Assembly (NCBI GenBank): GCA_048061315.1
Contig: JBGMRJ010000060.1
Span: forward strand, 1 to 17,541
Origin: CAYQUC01 sp048061315
GTDB taxonomy: Bacteria > Pseudomonadota > Gammaproteobacteria > UBA6429 > Thiohalophilaceae
Length of the DNA stretch: 17,541 nt
Direction of reading: 5' to 3'
The notes beneath the pieces are model-generated. The model was not told where the DNA came from and made no database searches. It saw only the letters and a list, made by a program, of their open reading frames with translations. Positions 8,311 through 15,179 of this stretch are shown here, piece after piece. The translations under genes were made by a program, and so were the position numbers. Numbering within the stretch: position 1 is the stretch's first letter; every line of letters begins with the position of its first letter.

Positions 8311-8727
8311 TTACGTGGTAATAGTCTCATCAAACTGTGCTAAATCACCACTAATAATTTCCCAATTTGCTTTTGAACTCACATATATATGGGCATGTGG
8401 ACGTTCAACAATATTTGACTCAACTAATCCTAGACGTATTCTAATTAACTCAGGTCGCTTAAGCTGCTTGCTCATAATGGGTGAGCCACAGGTTTTACAA
8501 AAATATTTTATTTGACCTGGATTTGCTTCATAAGCTGTTAAATTTTCCTCACCAGAAACAAATCTGAAATCATTTGCAGCTACATTGGCATTAGTTGCAA
8601 AGGCACTGCCCTGCGCTTTTCGGCATAATGAACAATGACACATGACAATATCATTAATCATACCATTTATTTCATACTTAACGTTGCCGCATAAGCAACT
8701 ACCAGTATATATTTCGGGTTTCGTCAC
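8311..8727 (-). CDS. GFA-family zinc protein (glutathione-dependent formaldehyde-activating fold)
   Basis: The 138-residue product has the GFA/CENP-V fold signature with seven zinc-ligand cysteines: CLC (11, 13), CHCSLC (30, 32, 35) and CKTC (77, 80). These are spaced as in the family, with the typical GSAFATN stretch after the second cluster. Family members include the glutathione-dependent formaldehyde-activating enzyme Gfa, but most are uncharacterised, so formaldehyde activity should not be assumed. The GTG start at 8727 is chosen because a strong GGAGG lies 7 bases upstream and the cysteine domain begins at once. An upstream ATG at 8808 would overlap the preceding gene and adds an unconserved leader. 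The gene lies 31 bases downstream of the GNAT gene and is probably co-transcribed with it. Confidence 0.9.
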   Translation of the reverse strand: MTKPEIYTGSCLCGNVKYEINGMINDIVMCHCSLCRKAQGSAFATNANVAANDFRFVSGEENLTAYEANPGQIKYFCKTCGSPIMSKQLKRPELIRIRLGLVESNIVERPHAHIYVSSKANWEIISGDLAQFDETITT

Positions 8728-8734
8728 AATAGTG

Positions 8735-8739
8735 CCTCC
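8735..8739 (-). promoter_or_regulatory. Strong ribosome binding site for the GTG start of the GFA gene
   Basis: GGAGG on the minus strand, 7 bases before the GTG at 8727. It lies between the stop of the GNAT gene (8759) and the GFA start and decides that the GFA protein begins with GTG. Confidence 0.85.
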
Positions 8740-8758
8740 AAAAATTGAGTGATAAGAA

Positions 8759-9463
8759 TTATTTAAAAAATTCTTGTAGCCTTCTACGCTGTTGCCCATC
8801 TGAATCAAAATTTGATGACGCTAGCCACGTTTCAAACGTAGTTTGTAGTTTTGGCCACTCTTCATCAATAATCGAATACCATGCCGTATCGCGATTACGG
8901 CCATCAATCACCATTGACTGCCGAAAAATACCTTCAAACTGAAAACCCAACCGAAGTGCAGCAGATTTCGACGCTGCATTTAAAGAATGACACTTCCACT
9001 CATATCGTCGGTATCCTGCTTCAAATATTTTTTTCATCATCAGATACATGGCTTCAGTAGCCAGTATTGAACGCTGTAACAGCGGTGAGTAACTCAGATG
9101 GCCAATCTCGATTGAACCTGCCTCCGGATTAATTCGCAGATATGCAGCAACACCCAATGCCCGCCCGGTTTCCACATCTACAACGGCATAAAACTGCTGA
9201 TCCGATTGTGCTGTCAATTTTTTCAGTAATTCACAGTATTCAATAGCATTATCAAAAGGACCGTATGGTAAATAAGTCCACATTTTACCGGGCTTATCAT
9301 CGGCTGTTGTTTCAAATAAACTGCTGGCATGCCGGTTGATATCTAATGGCTCAATACGGCAATGTGTTCCTGCTAATACTTCATGGCTCGGAAAATCAGG
9401 TGCTCGCCAATTGGTTACTCTAGCGCCAACAACCTGTCCGAGGTGATTCCTATTTTCTGCCAA
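8759..9463 (-). CDS. GNAT family N-acetyltransferase (RimJ/RimL-like)
   Basis: The 234-residue product resembles RimJ/RimL-type GNAT enzymes (Acetyltransf_3), which use acetyl-CoA to acetylate an amine on proteins or small molecules. The N-terminal strand (HCRIEPLDINRHASSLF at about 34-50) leads into an acetyltransferase core at about 85-180. This core contains GVAAYLRINPEAGSIEIGHL at 104-123, SPLLQRSILATEAMYLMM at 126-143 at the acetyl-CoA-binding motif A position, and NAASKSAALRLGFQFEGIFR at 162-181, the family's C-terminal signature. The substrate cannot be deduced. The start is TTG at 9463, supported by AAGGAG 5 bases upstream; no nearby ATG fits. It heads a two-gene operon with the GFA gene and diverges from the secreted protease. 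Confidence 0.88.
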   Translation of the reverse strand: MAENRNHLGQVVGARVTNWRAPDFPSHEVLAGTHCRIEPLDINRHASSLFETTADDKPGKMWTYLPYGPFDNAIEYCELLKKLTAQSDQQFYAVVDVETGRALGVAAYLRINPEAGSIEIGHLSYSPLLQRSILATEAMYLMMKKIFEAGYRRYEWKCHSLNAASKSAALRLGFQFEGIFRQSMVIDGRNRDTAWYSIIDEEWPKLQTTFETWLASSNFDSDGQQRRRLQEFFK

Positions 9464-9468
9464 AGGAA

Positions 9469-9474
9469 CTCCTT
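9469..9474 (-). promoter_or_regulatory. Ribosome binding site for the TTG start of the GNAT gene
   Basis: AAGGAG on the minus strand lies 5 bases before the TTG at 9463. It is the evidence for this unusual start codon. Confidence 0.75.
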
Positions 9475-9512
9475 ATATTTAAATAAGACAAAATTTACAT
9501 TATAACTGCAAT

Positions 9513-9589
9513 ATTACAGCTTCATTACAAGATTTAAACATAATACAAACTATGCACTTTTATCTGTAATTACAAATGTTAAGGTTACA
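9513..9589. repeat. Cluster of TTACA repeats in the GNAT/protease intergenic region
   Basis: ATTACA occurs at 9513-9518, 9524-9529 and 9569-9574, and TTACA again at 9585-9589. The first two are 11 bases apart, one helical turn. The third is half of a perfect 10-bp palindrome, TGTAATTACA (9565-9574). All lie upstream of the secreted protease and may be regulator binding sites. The DNA is AT-rich, so chance remains possible. Confidence 0.4.
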
Positions 9590-9652
9590 AATTGTATCAA
9601 ACATTATTGATTGTTAATCGTACAACACAACCATCAGGATGAATTAGCCGCA

Positions 9653-9884
9653 ATGCCGAATTGTAAACAAGGATTATTAATTAGCTTATTACTAGCACTG
9701 ATTTCAAATTCCATTGCTGCAAATTTTACACCGCTATCGTTACAACAATCAGGGCTTGTTATTCCAGAAGCCGCAATTACGACTCAGCAAATGCCTCGAT
9801 TAGATAATGCACTTTTACTACAACATGATCAAAACAATCCAACCCCGGCACAACGATTTTCAGAAACACAACAAACACGGATTA
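9653..9884 (+). CDS. Secreted lysyl-endopeptidase-like protease, 5' part (signal peptide and start of propeptide; cut by assembly gap)
   Basis: The 77 visible codons begin MPNCKQGLLISLLLALISNS, a Sec signal peptide with likely cleavage after SIAA near residue 22. They continue as a hydrophilic stretch (PLSLQQSGLVIPEAA and onward) that fits the beginning of a propeptide. The frame runs into the N block at 9885. The fragment beyond the gap starts at the N-terminus of a mature trypsin-like protease domain on the same strand, so the two are almost certainly one gene. The frame mismatch in window coordinates means nothing, because 100 N is a conventional placeholder for an unknown length. The ATG at 9653 is preferred over the TTG at 9611, because it puts the signal peptide at the N-terminus. 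Only a distant AGGA (13 bases) is visible as a ribosome site. Confidence 0.8.
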
Positions 9885-9984
9885 NNNNNNNNNNNNNNNN
9901 NNNNNNNNNNNNNNNNNNNNNNNNNNNNNNNNNNNNNNNNNNNNNNNNNNNNNNNNNNNNNNNNNNNNNNNNNNNNNNNNNNNN
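9885..9984. other. Assembly gap (100 N, true length unknown)
   Basis: Exactly 100 undetermined bases interrupt the protease gene between its signal/propeptide region and its catalytic domain. Achromobacter protease I, the best-known relative, has a propeptide of well over 100 residues. The true missing segment is therefore probably longer than shown, if the architecture is the same. Confidence 0.97.
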
Positions 9985-11487
9985 TGTAATATAGACGTAG
10001 CGTGTCCAGCCGGTGATGCTTGGCAAGATCAAATTCGCTCAACAGTCATGTTTACTTTCCAAAGTCTGGATCCTGCTACTGGAATACCTGCTGGTTATGT
10101 TTGCTCTGGCTCGATGGTGAATAATACTGCACAAGATAATACGCCCTATTTATTAACCGCGAATCATTGTGAGGTTGATGCCTCTAATAGTGATACGGTT
10201 GTTGTCTATTGGAATTATCAAAATAGTCAATGTCGAAAATTAAATAGCGCAACTAATGCAAATCCAGGTGATGGCTCTCGCTCGCAATCCTTAGTGGGTG
10301 GCAGCAGTTTAATCGCGAATTACGCCATATCGGATTTTAGATTACTTAAACTTGTTAAATCTATTCCTGCTGACTATAACGTATTCTATGCCGGATGGGA
10401 TCACTCGCAACTAACTGCACCATCAGCAGTAGCAAGCATCCACCACCCCAATGGTGAAGAAAAACGAATAAGTCTTGTTACGGATCCTAGCTTATTAACT
10501 CTTGATGTTAATCAAGTTCCTAACATGCCGAAAGTTCAGGATAGTCATATACGTATATTCTGGTGGACAGCAGGGACCACAGAAGGTGGCTCTTCAGGTG
10601 CGCCATTGTTTGATCAAAATCAACGAATTGTGGGTCAATTATCGGGTGGTTCAGCAAGCTGTGCAAACCGCTCTCAATCAGATTGGTATGGACGTCTAAA
10701 CTTGTCATGGGCAGGGAATACGACTAGTCCTAGCCCCAGTAGTCGTTTGTCTGACTGGTTAGATCCTAATAACACCGGAGTTGCTTTTATCAATGGTAAA
10801 AATGCCAATAACACTCCAAACTCAACAACGTTGGAAAATTCAATTTCACAATTAATTGCTAAGGCCGAGAGTAAATCCAGCCAGGACTTCACTATTACTA
10901 TTCCGGCAGGTGCCGCCAACTTGCGCATAAACACAAACGGCGTGACATCGGATGCCGATCTGTATGTAAAATTTGCCAGTAAACCAACGCTTATTTTGTA
11001 TGATGAACGATCATGGTCTGAATCATCAAATGAGAATATCTTTATTTCGACTCCTGAAACAGGAACGTATTTTATTAAAGTTTATGGTTACACGGAATAT
11101 TCAAATTTAACATTAACAGCTAGTTATGATGTCGCAGGTTCAATTTTAAAAACATTCAAAAATTCTCGCGATACAACTATAATCGATACAACAACAACAA
11201 GTAGCACTATTCTCAGTAACTATAATAACAATGCTGGCACTTTGAAGGTGAGTGTTAATATCAAACATACAGATATTAATGATATCTCAATTAACGTAAT
11301 TGCACCTAACAAGACAAAATTTGTTATTAAAGATACAAGTTCAAAAACAGTTTCACAAAACTTTGACAAATCTTTAACTTTTACAATTCCTGCAGGAATT
11401 GCTAAAGGACAGTGGACATTAGAAGTTCAAGACACTGCTCGGTTGGATAATGGTTATATCGATTACTGGGAACTAAGCTTTCCTTAA
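9985..11487 (+). CDS. Secreted trypsin-like serine protease of the lysyl endopeptidase type with PPC and P domains, 3' part
   Basis: The 500 codons after the gap begin CNIDVACPAGD, matching the mature N-terminal region of Achromobacter lysyl endopeptidase. Numbered from the first codon after the gap, the catalytic triad is His61 (LLTANHC), Asp117 (AISDFRLLKL) and Ser204 (TEGGSSGAPLF). Asp233 in SDWYGR aligns with the S1-pocket Asp that gives the Achromobacter enzyme its Lys preference. RLSDWLDPNNTG also matches that family. A bacterial pre-peptidase C-terminal (PPC) domain spans about 299-381 (SDADLYVKF, then GTYFIKVYGY). A proprotein-convertase P domain spans about 384-500 (KGQWTLEVQDTARLDNG, then YWELSF). 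Such C-terminal domains are common on secreted proteases and are usually trimmed or used for attachment. A role in extracellular protein digestion is inferred. The stop lies 2 bases from the stop of the convergent gene, with no hairpin between them. Confidence 0.92.
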   Translation, partial: CNIDVACPAGDAWQDQIRSTVMFTFQSLDPATGIPAGYVCSGSMVNNTAQDNTPYLLTANHCEVDASNSDTVVVYWNYQNSQCRKLNSATNANPGDGSRSQSLVGGSSLIANYAISDFRLLKLVKSIPADYNVFYAGWDHSQLTAPSAVASIHHPNGEEKRISLVTDPSLLTLDVNQVPNMPKVQDSHIRIFWWTAGTTEGGSSGAPLFDQNQRIVGQLSGGSASCANRSQSDWYGRLNLSWAGNTTSPSPSSRLSDWLDPNNTGVAFINGKNANNTPNSTTLENSISQLIAKAESKSSQDFTITIPAGAANLRINTNGVTSDADLYVKFASKPTLILYDERSWSESSNENIFISTPETGTYFIKVYGYTEYSNLTLTASYDVAGSILKTFKNSRDTTIIDTTTTSSTILSNYNNNAGTLKVSVNIKHTDINDISINVIAPNKTKFVIKDTSSKTVSQNFDKSLTFTIPAGIAKGQWTLEVQDTARLDNGYIDYWELSFP

Positions 11488-11489
11488 AA

Positions 11490-11867
11490 TTATTTATTAT
11501 TCGTTGCCACTATTTTTTTATTGCAATCCTTAGCTGCACTAATAATAAAATTTTTATTATCCAATATTTTTTCAATATCGGAAAATTTATACTCTTTCAT
11601 AATTAAATCCTGTGTGCATTTACACACTGCGCTCTGATGTTGTTTTACCTTTCTCAGTATTTTTAAATATTCATCAGAATCGACAACGACATTTTCTTTT
11701 TCAATTATGTGCTTCATATTATTATTGACAGCCGATGCTGTGCAGGAATCAACAGAAGATTGATATAAATCACTAGTCCAGCCGTTTTCAACCGAAGTTT
11801 CTTTAGAATAACTATTTAATGGCAAGCTAAAACAAATGAGAAATAATAAGAATTTTAAGTGGTTCAT
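11490..11867 (-). CDS. Small secreted four-cysteine protein, unrecognised
   Basis: The 125-residue product has a Sec signal peptide (MNHLKFLLFLICFSLPLNSY, cleavage near residue 21). The mature part is about 104 residues, probably helical, and Lys-rich. It has four cysteines: Cys42, a CKC pair (82, 84) and Cys115. This C, CxC, C pattern with a helix between occurs in various small periplasmic proteins and suggests two disulfides. I cannot assign it to a named family. No Shine-Dalgarno sequence is visible before the ATG. It lies 25 bases downstream of the hypothetical gene at 12345 on the same strand, so the two are likely one transcript. It converges tail to tail with the secreted protease, 2 bases apart. 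A protease-inhibitor role would be speculation based on position alone. Confidence 0.75.
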   Translation of the reverse strand: MNHLKFLLFLICFSLPLNSYSKETSVENGWTSDLYQSSVDSCTASAVNNNMKHIIEKENVVVDSDEYLKILRKVKQHQSAVCKCTQDLIMKEYKFSDIEKILDNKNFIISAAKDCNKKIVATNNK

Positions 11868-11892
11868 TTTATTGTCGTTTTATATTTATAAA

Positions 11893-12345
11893 TTAATTTA
11901 AATCGGATATGTGGGTAAGCTCATAACTAAAATCAATGTGCTTTTTTTCAATTAAAGCATCATGCTTACAAAATTTAATGCCTTTTGTTTGTAAAAAATT
12001 TTCTATCAATTTGACAACTGTTGCATCTGCACCGACATCCAGCGATATCATGTAGTTTGAATAATATTGCTTTATCTGAGGTGAATGTAATTTAACGGTG
12101 TGTAGTGATATTGAATTTAGTAACGATCCGGGATCATCCGTAAAGCGTGCCGCATTAAGCGTGCTATATTCATCTTCATTAGAATGCTTGTCTAAAATAT
12201 AATGTTTACTTTTAACGTCGATACCGGCTTTTTTAAGGTCCTGAGATAAAGCATCGATTATAGGTTCGGGCCCACCTATCGTACTTTGCATTTTATCTGA
12301 TAATAATACCGAGGTAGTTGCAGACCAGAAAATATTTGTTTTCAT
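11893..12345 (-). CDS. Hypothetical protein, 150 residues, unrecognised
   Basis: The product has no clear signal peptide (the start MKTNIFWSATTSVLLSDKM is only mildly hydrophobic) and no transmembrane segment. It looks like a soluble alpha/beta protein with alternating short strands and helices: PIIDALSQDLKKAGIDVKSK at about 28-47, and a C-terminal TVVKLIENFLQTKGIKFC followed by a charged stretch ending in FSYELTHISDL. One cysteine is present. I recognise no family or active site. The ATG has an AGGG about 8 bases upstream. The gene is 92 bases downstream of hisC and 25 bases upstream of the secreted four-cysteine gene, all on the same strand. It may be cotranscribed with the latter and possibly also with hisC. 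Confidence 0.75.
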   Translation of the reverse strand: MKTNIFWSATTSVLLSDKMQSTIGGPEPIIDALSQDLKKAGIDVKSKHYILDKHSNEDEYSTLNAARFTDDPGSLLNSISLHTVKLHSPQIKQYYSNYMISLDVGADATVVKLIENFLQTKGIKFCKHDALIEKKHIDFSYELTHISDLN

Positions 12346-12437
12346 CTTTGCACCCTGTAATAACTTTTATAAGATGTCTTTTCGTGTTGCACAAGAATAG
12401 TTAAACAATTTACTATTTAATGAATTTCTAATTTAAC

Positions 12438-13493
12438 TTAAAGTAAGGATTTCAGTTTTTCTAAAAAGAATTCCATATCATCACGAAGACCAATGGTAAT
12501 TCGCAGGTAATTATTTATTTTAGGTTTATCAAAATACCGCACTAGAATACCACTTTGTTTTAATTCCGTATACAGCTTACTCGCGGATTTGCTTTCATGT
12601 TTTACAAAAACAAAATTTGTTTTTGAAGTAAGCACTGTAAATGACAGTTTATTCAGCTCGGTAGTTAGCCATTCACGAGTTGCGATAATATCTGTGCAGC
12701 ATTTATTAAAGTATTCAGTATCATCAATTGCTGCAACTGCCCCTTCAATCGCAAGCAAATCAAGAGGATATGAATTAAAAGAATTTTTAACGCGTTCCAA
12801 TCCATCGATTAATTGACTATTGCCCATCGCAAAACCTACCCGTAAACCCGCTAAAGAGCGGGATTTGGATAAAGTTTGAATAACGAGCAAATTTGGATAT
12901 CGATCAATCAACGCTATGCAACTCTCACCTCCAAAATCTATGTAGGCTTCGTCAACAATAACGACAACATCAGAATGTTGTTTTAATATCATTTCAATTC
13001 GTGATGTATCAAGAAAGAGGCTGGTGGGTGCATTTGGGTTTGGAAAAATAATACCACCATTTATTTTTGGTATTGCATCTGTCTCAATTTCAAATTTAGA
13101 ATTCAACTCAAAACAGTGGTAGTTAATTTCAAATAAGTTACAGTACACCGGATAAAAACTGTAACTAATATCAGGAAAAGTAATTGCCTGCTGTTGTTTG
13201 AAAAAAGCCATAAACGACAACGCCAATACCTCGTCCGAGCCATTACCAACAAAAATTTTATTACGTTCGATAGAATATAATTTTGATATTGCATTTTTTA
13301 ATTTATTCGACTCAGGATCGGGATAAAGTCGTAAAGACTCGGATGCCGATTCACAAATTCGCGTGATTGCCCGTGGTGAAGGTGGATAAGGATTCTCATT
13401 AGTATTAAGTTTTAAATACTGTTGATCTTGAGGTTGTTCACCCGCTTCATAGGGGTGTAATTGTGAGGTTAAACTACTCCAGAACTTTGTCAT
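12438..13493 (-). CDS. hisC: Histidinol-phosphate aminotransferase
   Basis: HisC is a PLP enzyme of fold type I that transaminates imidazole-acetol phosphate with glutamate in histidine synthesis. The 351-residue product has LNTNENPYPPSP at 29-40, FVGNGSDEVL at 81-90 (phosphate-binding), NPNAPTS at 152-158, VDEAYIDF at 180-187 (Asp181, Tyr184), the Schiff-base Lys210 in QTLSKSRSLAGLRVGFA, and RITIG at 331-335 with the substrate carboxylate Arg331. The ATG at 13493 is preferred over an ATG 12 codons upstream, because homologues start close to the KFWSSLTSQLHPYEAG stretch. The Shine-Dalgarno sequence is weak. No other his gene is near, so this is an orphan copy. It could be the sole HisC or a paralogue that also handles aromatic amino acids; sequence alone does not separate these. 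Confidence 0.93.
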   Translation of the reverse strand: MTKFWSSLTSQLHPYEAGEQPQDQQYLKLNTNENPYPPSPRAITRICESASESLRLYPDPESNKLKNAISKLYSIERNKIFVGNGSDEVLALSFMAFFKQQQAITFPDISYSFYPVYCNLFEINYHCFELNSKFEIETDAIPKINGGIIFPNPNAPTSLFLDTSRIEMILKQHSDVVVIVDEAYIDFGGESCIALIDRYPNLLVIQTLSKSRSLAGLRVGFAMGNSQLIDGLERVKNSFNSYPLDLLAIEGAVAAIDDTEYFNKCCTDIIATREWLTTELNKLSFTVLTSKTNFVFVKHESKSASKLYTELKQSGILVRYFDKPKINNYLRITIGLRDDMEFFLEKLKSLL

Positions 13494-13509
13494 TTTTACG
13501 ATACCAAAT

Positions 13510-13515
13510 ATTATA
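13510..13515 (-). promoter_or_regulatory. Possible -10 element of hisC
   Basis: A perfect TATAAT on the minus strand lies about 16 bases before the hisC ATG. I see no good -35 at 16-18 bases upstream, so this is a weak candidate. It would leave a very short leader. Confidence 0.35.
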
Positions 13516-13617
13516 GTGCACAGAAGCAACAGAAATTAATGAATATTCAAGGTGATATAATATGTTAGCTGGAATGGGATTGCATTGAAAAAATGGTTAT
13601 TTTGATGTTCTGTCTAA

Positions 13618-13655
13618 CCATAAAATATCATAACAAGATAAATGATATTTTATGG
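13618..13655. repeat. 14-bp perfect inverted repeat (hairpin) between the lipoprotein gene and hisC
   Basis: CCATAAAATATCAT (13618-13631) and ATGATATTTTATGG (13642-13655) are exact complements around a 10-base loop. It lies about 20 bases past the stop of the lipoprotein gene and about 125 bases upstream of hisC. Neither strand has a T run after it, so it is not a standard intrinsic terminator. It may protect an mRNA 3' end, act as an operator, or be a remnant of a small repeat element. Confidence 0.75.
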
Positions 13656-13675
13656 CCGTTAACGCTAAAATGATA

Positions 13676-14365
13676 CTACTGTATTGATGATAGCAAGTTT
13701 ACATCAACATTTTTCTTTGGAATGCTCAGTGATGTTGCAAAATCATATGCAGTAACAATCTTGTTATGTTGATTGGCTTTATTTGCAGTTTTTTGCACCC
13801 AGATAAAGGCCACTTTATCACCTAAATTAATTGCGAATACCTGATGATTTACCAGACCATAACCAAGGTTTGTTGCTTGTTGCGGGCTAATTTTTTGAAA
13901 TAAGTTCCAATGAATGGCATCATAGCCACGAATTTTGAATTTGTATTTTTTTAACAACCTTGGTTTTGAACGGTAATCCAAAAATAAATCACTACGGTAT
14001 TGCGTTAATAATTTTGCCGATTGTTGTTCAAATGTATTCTCATCTAAAATAGCTTTTATTTCCAGATTAAAAATATTACTATTTTTACCTTGCACCCCAA
14101 ATGAAACATGTGCCCCTTTCTCGGAATAAAATTCATCTATTTCCATTAACTCATATTCACGAGAACCTTTCTTATACGGAAGATTAATCGTAAAAGAATT
14201 ATCCATTGCAATGTATTTATCGCCTTTAACAACACCACTGATGAACGCGTTATTTTGCTCAGCAGATTTTATAACAGGTGGTGTTTTGGGTGTAATAGCA
14301 CAAGCTGAGATTGACAGTGCAAGAATAGATAAACTTGTATTTAACATTATCTTTGCTTTGATCAT
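13676..14365 (-). CDS. Predicted lipoprotein, unrecognised
   Basis: The 229-residue product starts with a lipoprotein signal peptide (NTSLSILALSIS, then AC with Cys22) and should be lipidated and envelope-bound. The -3 position of the lipobox is Ile rather than the usual Leu. The mature region looks like a mixed beta/alpha fold: ISGVVKGDKYIAMDNSFTIN at 42-61, FNLEIKAILDE in the middle, a basic patch (RSKPRLLKKYKFKIRGYDA) and GDKVAFIWVQKT near residue 185. The general style, a conserved strand-rich sensor-like domain in a surface lipoprotein, is seen in many hypothetical proteins; I know no name for this one. A strong AGGAGG lies 4 bases before the ATG, so expression is likely good. A 10-bp inverted repeat covers its promoter region. 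It is probably monocistronic. Confidence 0.8.
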   Translation of the reverse strand: MIKAKIMLNTSLSILALSISACAITPKTPPVIKSAEQNNAFISGVVKGDKYIAMDNSFTINLPYKKGSREYELMEIDEFYSEKGAHVSFGVQGKNSNIFNLEIKAILDENTFEQQSAKLLTQYRSDLFLDYRSKPRLLKKYKFKIRGYDAIHWNLFQKISPQQATNLGYGLVNHQVFAINLGDKVAFIWVQKTANKANQHNKIVTAYDFATSLSIPKKNVDVNLLSSIQ

Positions 14366-14397
14366 ATCGCCTCCTAATGACTCCTACTCCACTAAAT

Positions 14398-14443
14398 TAT
14401 TTCACAATAAACAGTATGCACCAATTTCAGAACTTGTGAAATA
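14398..14443. promoter_or_regulatory. Inverted repeat upstream of the lipoprotein gene, candidate operator
   Basis: TATTTCACAA (14398-14407) and its exact complement TTGTGAAATA (14434-14443) are 26 bases apart, 33-78 bases upstream of the lipoprotein ATG. The left arm is itself nearly palindromic (TTATTTCACAATAA). The arms contain TCACA and TGTGA, the half-sites of CRP-type boxes, but in the outward orientation. The spacing suits binding of a dimer pair or a hairpin in the leader. I place no specific regulator on it. Confidence 0.45.
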
Positions 14444-14526
14444 TCTTTGAAACAAATATGACATGGATCAATGGTGATACAAAATTAAAATATTTGTAGT
14501 TAATAAAATATTAACATGATTATTAT

Positions 14527-15144
14527 TTAATCAGCGAATTCCAACAATCCTTCAATTGGTTTTAACCCAAACATTGCACAGCGTTCGTCAAACTTGGAGT
14601 CCGGTGCACCGGATACACCAATTGAACCAATAATTGAGCCTGCTGCAGCGATAGTAATACCGCCTGCCAGAAACAACACACCTGGTATATCGGTAACGCC
14701 TTCCAGATGTTTATTTTCAAGTACAGAATTTGTTAATACTGATGTAGCTGATTTAAAACTGAGAGCGGTTGTTGCCTTTAATATTGCGATATCCGGTGTT
14801 TTAATTCCGGCCAATCGATCCCGCAGTAATACCTGAATGTTACCGCCCTTATCTAATATAGCAACGCTGACCTGATATCCTGAATCACGGCAGTTTTTCA
14901 TCGCCGCTTGGGCAACGATTAATGCTGCTTCCGGCGTCAGGTTTTGAGTTTTATACAATACTTTCAATTCAGGTTTAAGTTGTTGAGGCTGCTCTGTTGT
15001 TTTAACTGAAGCAGTGTTCTCAGTTTTAATCTCTGATTTATCCAATTCAATAATTTTAATATCGTCGGCTACTGAGATTGCAGTAATTAAATAACTTAGT
15101 AAAAGAATAACTGATATTTTCATTGTTTTTATTTTATTCATCAT
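14527..15144 (-). CDS. Exported GlcG/HbpS-like (DUF336) heme-binding-domain protein
   Basis: After a signal peptide (MKISVILLLSYLITAIS, cleavage near SVA/DD) comes a polar linker rich in Glu, Lys and Gln. A GlcG/HbpS-type domain then spans about the last 140 residues, with LTPEAALIVAQAAMKNCRDSG, then VSVAILDKGGNIQVLLR, then KATTALSFKSATS. The C-terminal signature follows: GGITIAAAGSIIGSIGVSGA, then DERCAMFGL. HbpS homologues bind heme or act as extracellular sensors; GlcG belongs to some glycolate operons. Heme binding here is only a family expectation. The start is uncertain: AAGGA touches the first ATG (15150), so the third-codon ATG at 15144, with a 6-base spacing, is preferred. The gene follows the HAD phosphatase after about 35 bases and is probably its operon partner. 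Confidence 0.88.
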   Translation of the reverse strand: MMNKIKTMKISVILLLSYLITAISVADDIKIIELDKSEIKTENTASVKTTEQPQQLKPELKVLYKTQNLTPEAALIVAQAAMKNCRDSGYQVSVAILDKGGNIQVLLRDRLAGIKTPDIAILKATTALSFKSATSVLTNSVLENKHLEGVTDIPGVLFLAGGITIAAAGSIIGSIGVSGAPDSKFDERCAMFGLKPIEGLLEFAD

Positions 15145-15179
15145 CTTCATTCCTTTTTATTTTGATAAATAATCTTTGC

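Noticed and set aside
8728..8808. Longer start for the GFA protein at an upstream ATG
   Set aside because: It would overlap the end of the GNAT gene and ignore the strong GGAGG placed for the GTG at 8727.
13494..13529. Upstream ATG for hisC, 12 codons earlier
   Set aside because: The extra residues are hydrophobic and unconserved, and the possible -10 element lies inside them.
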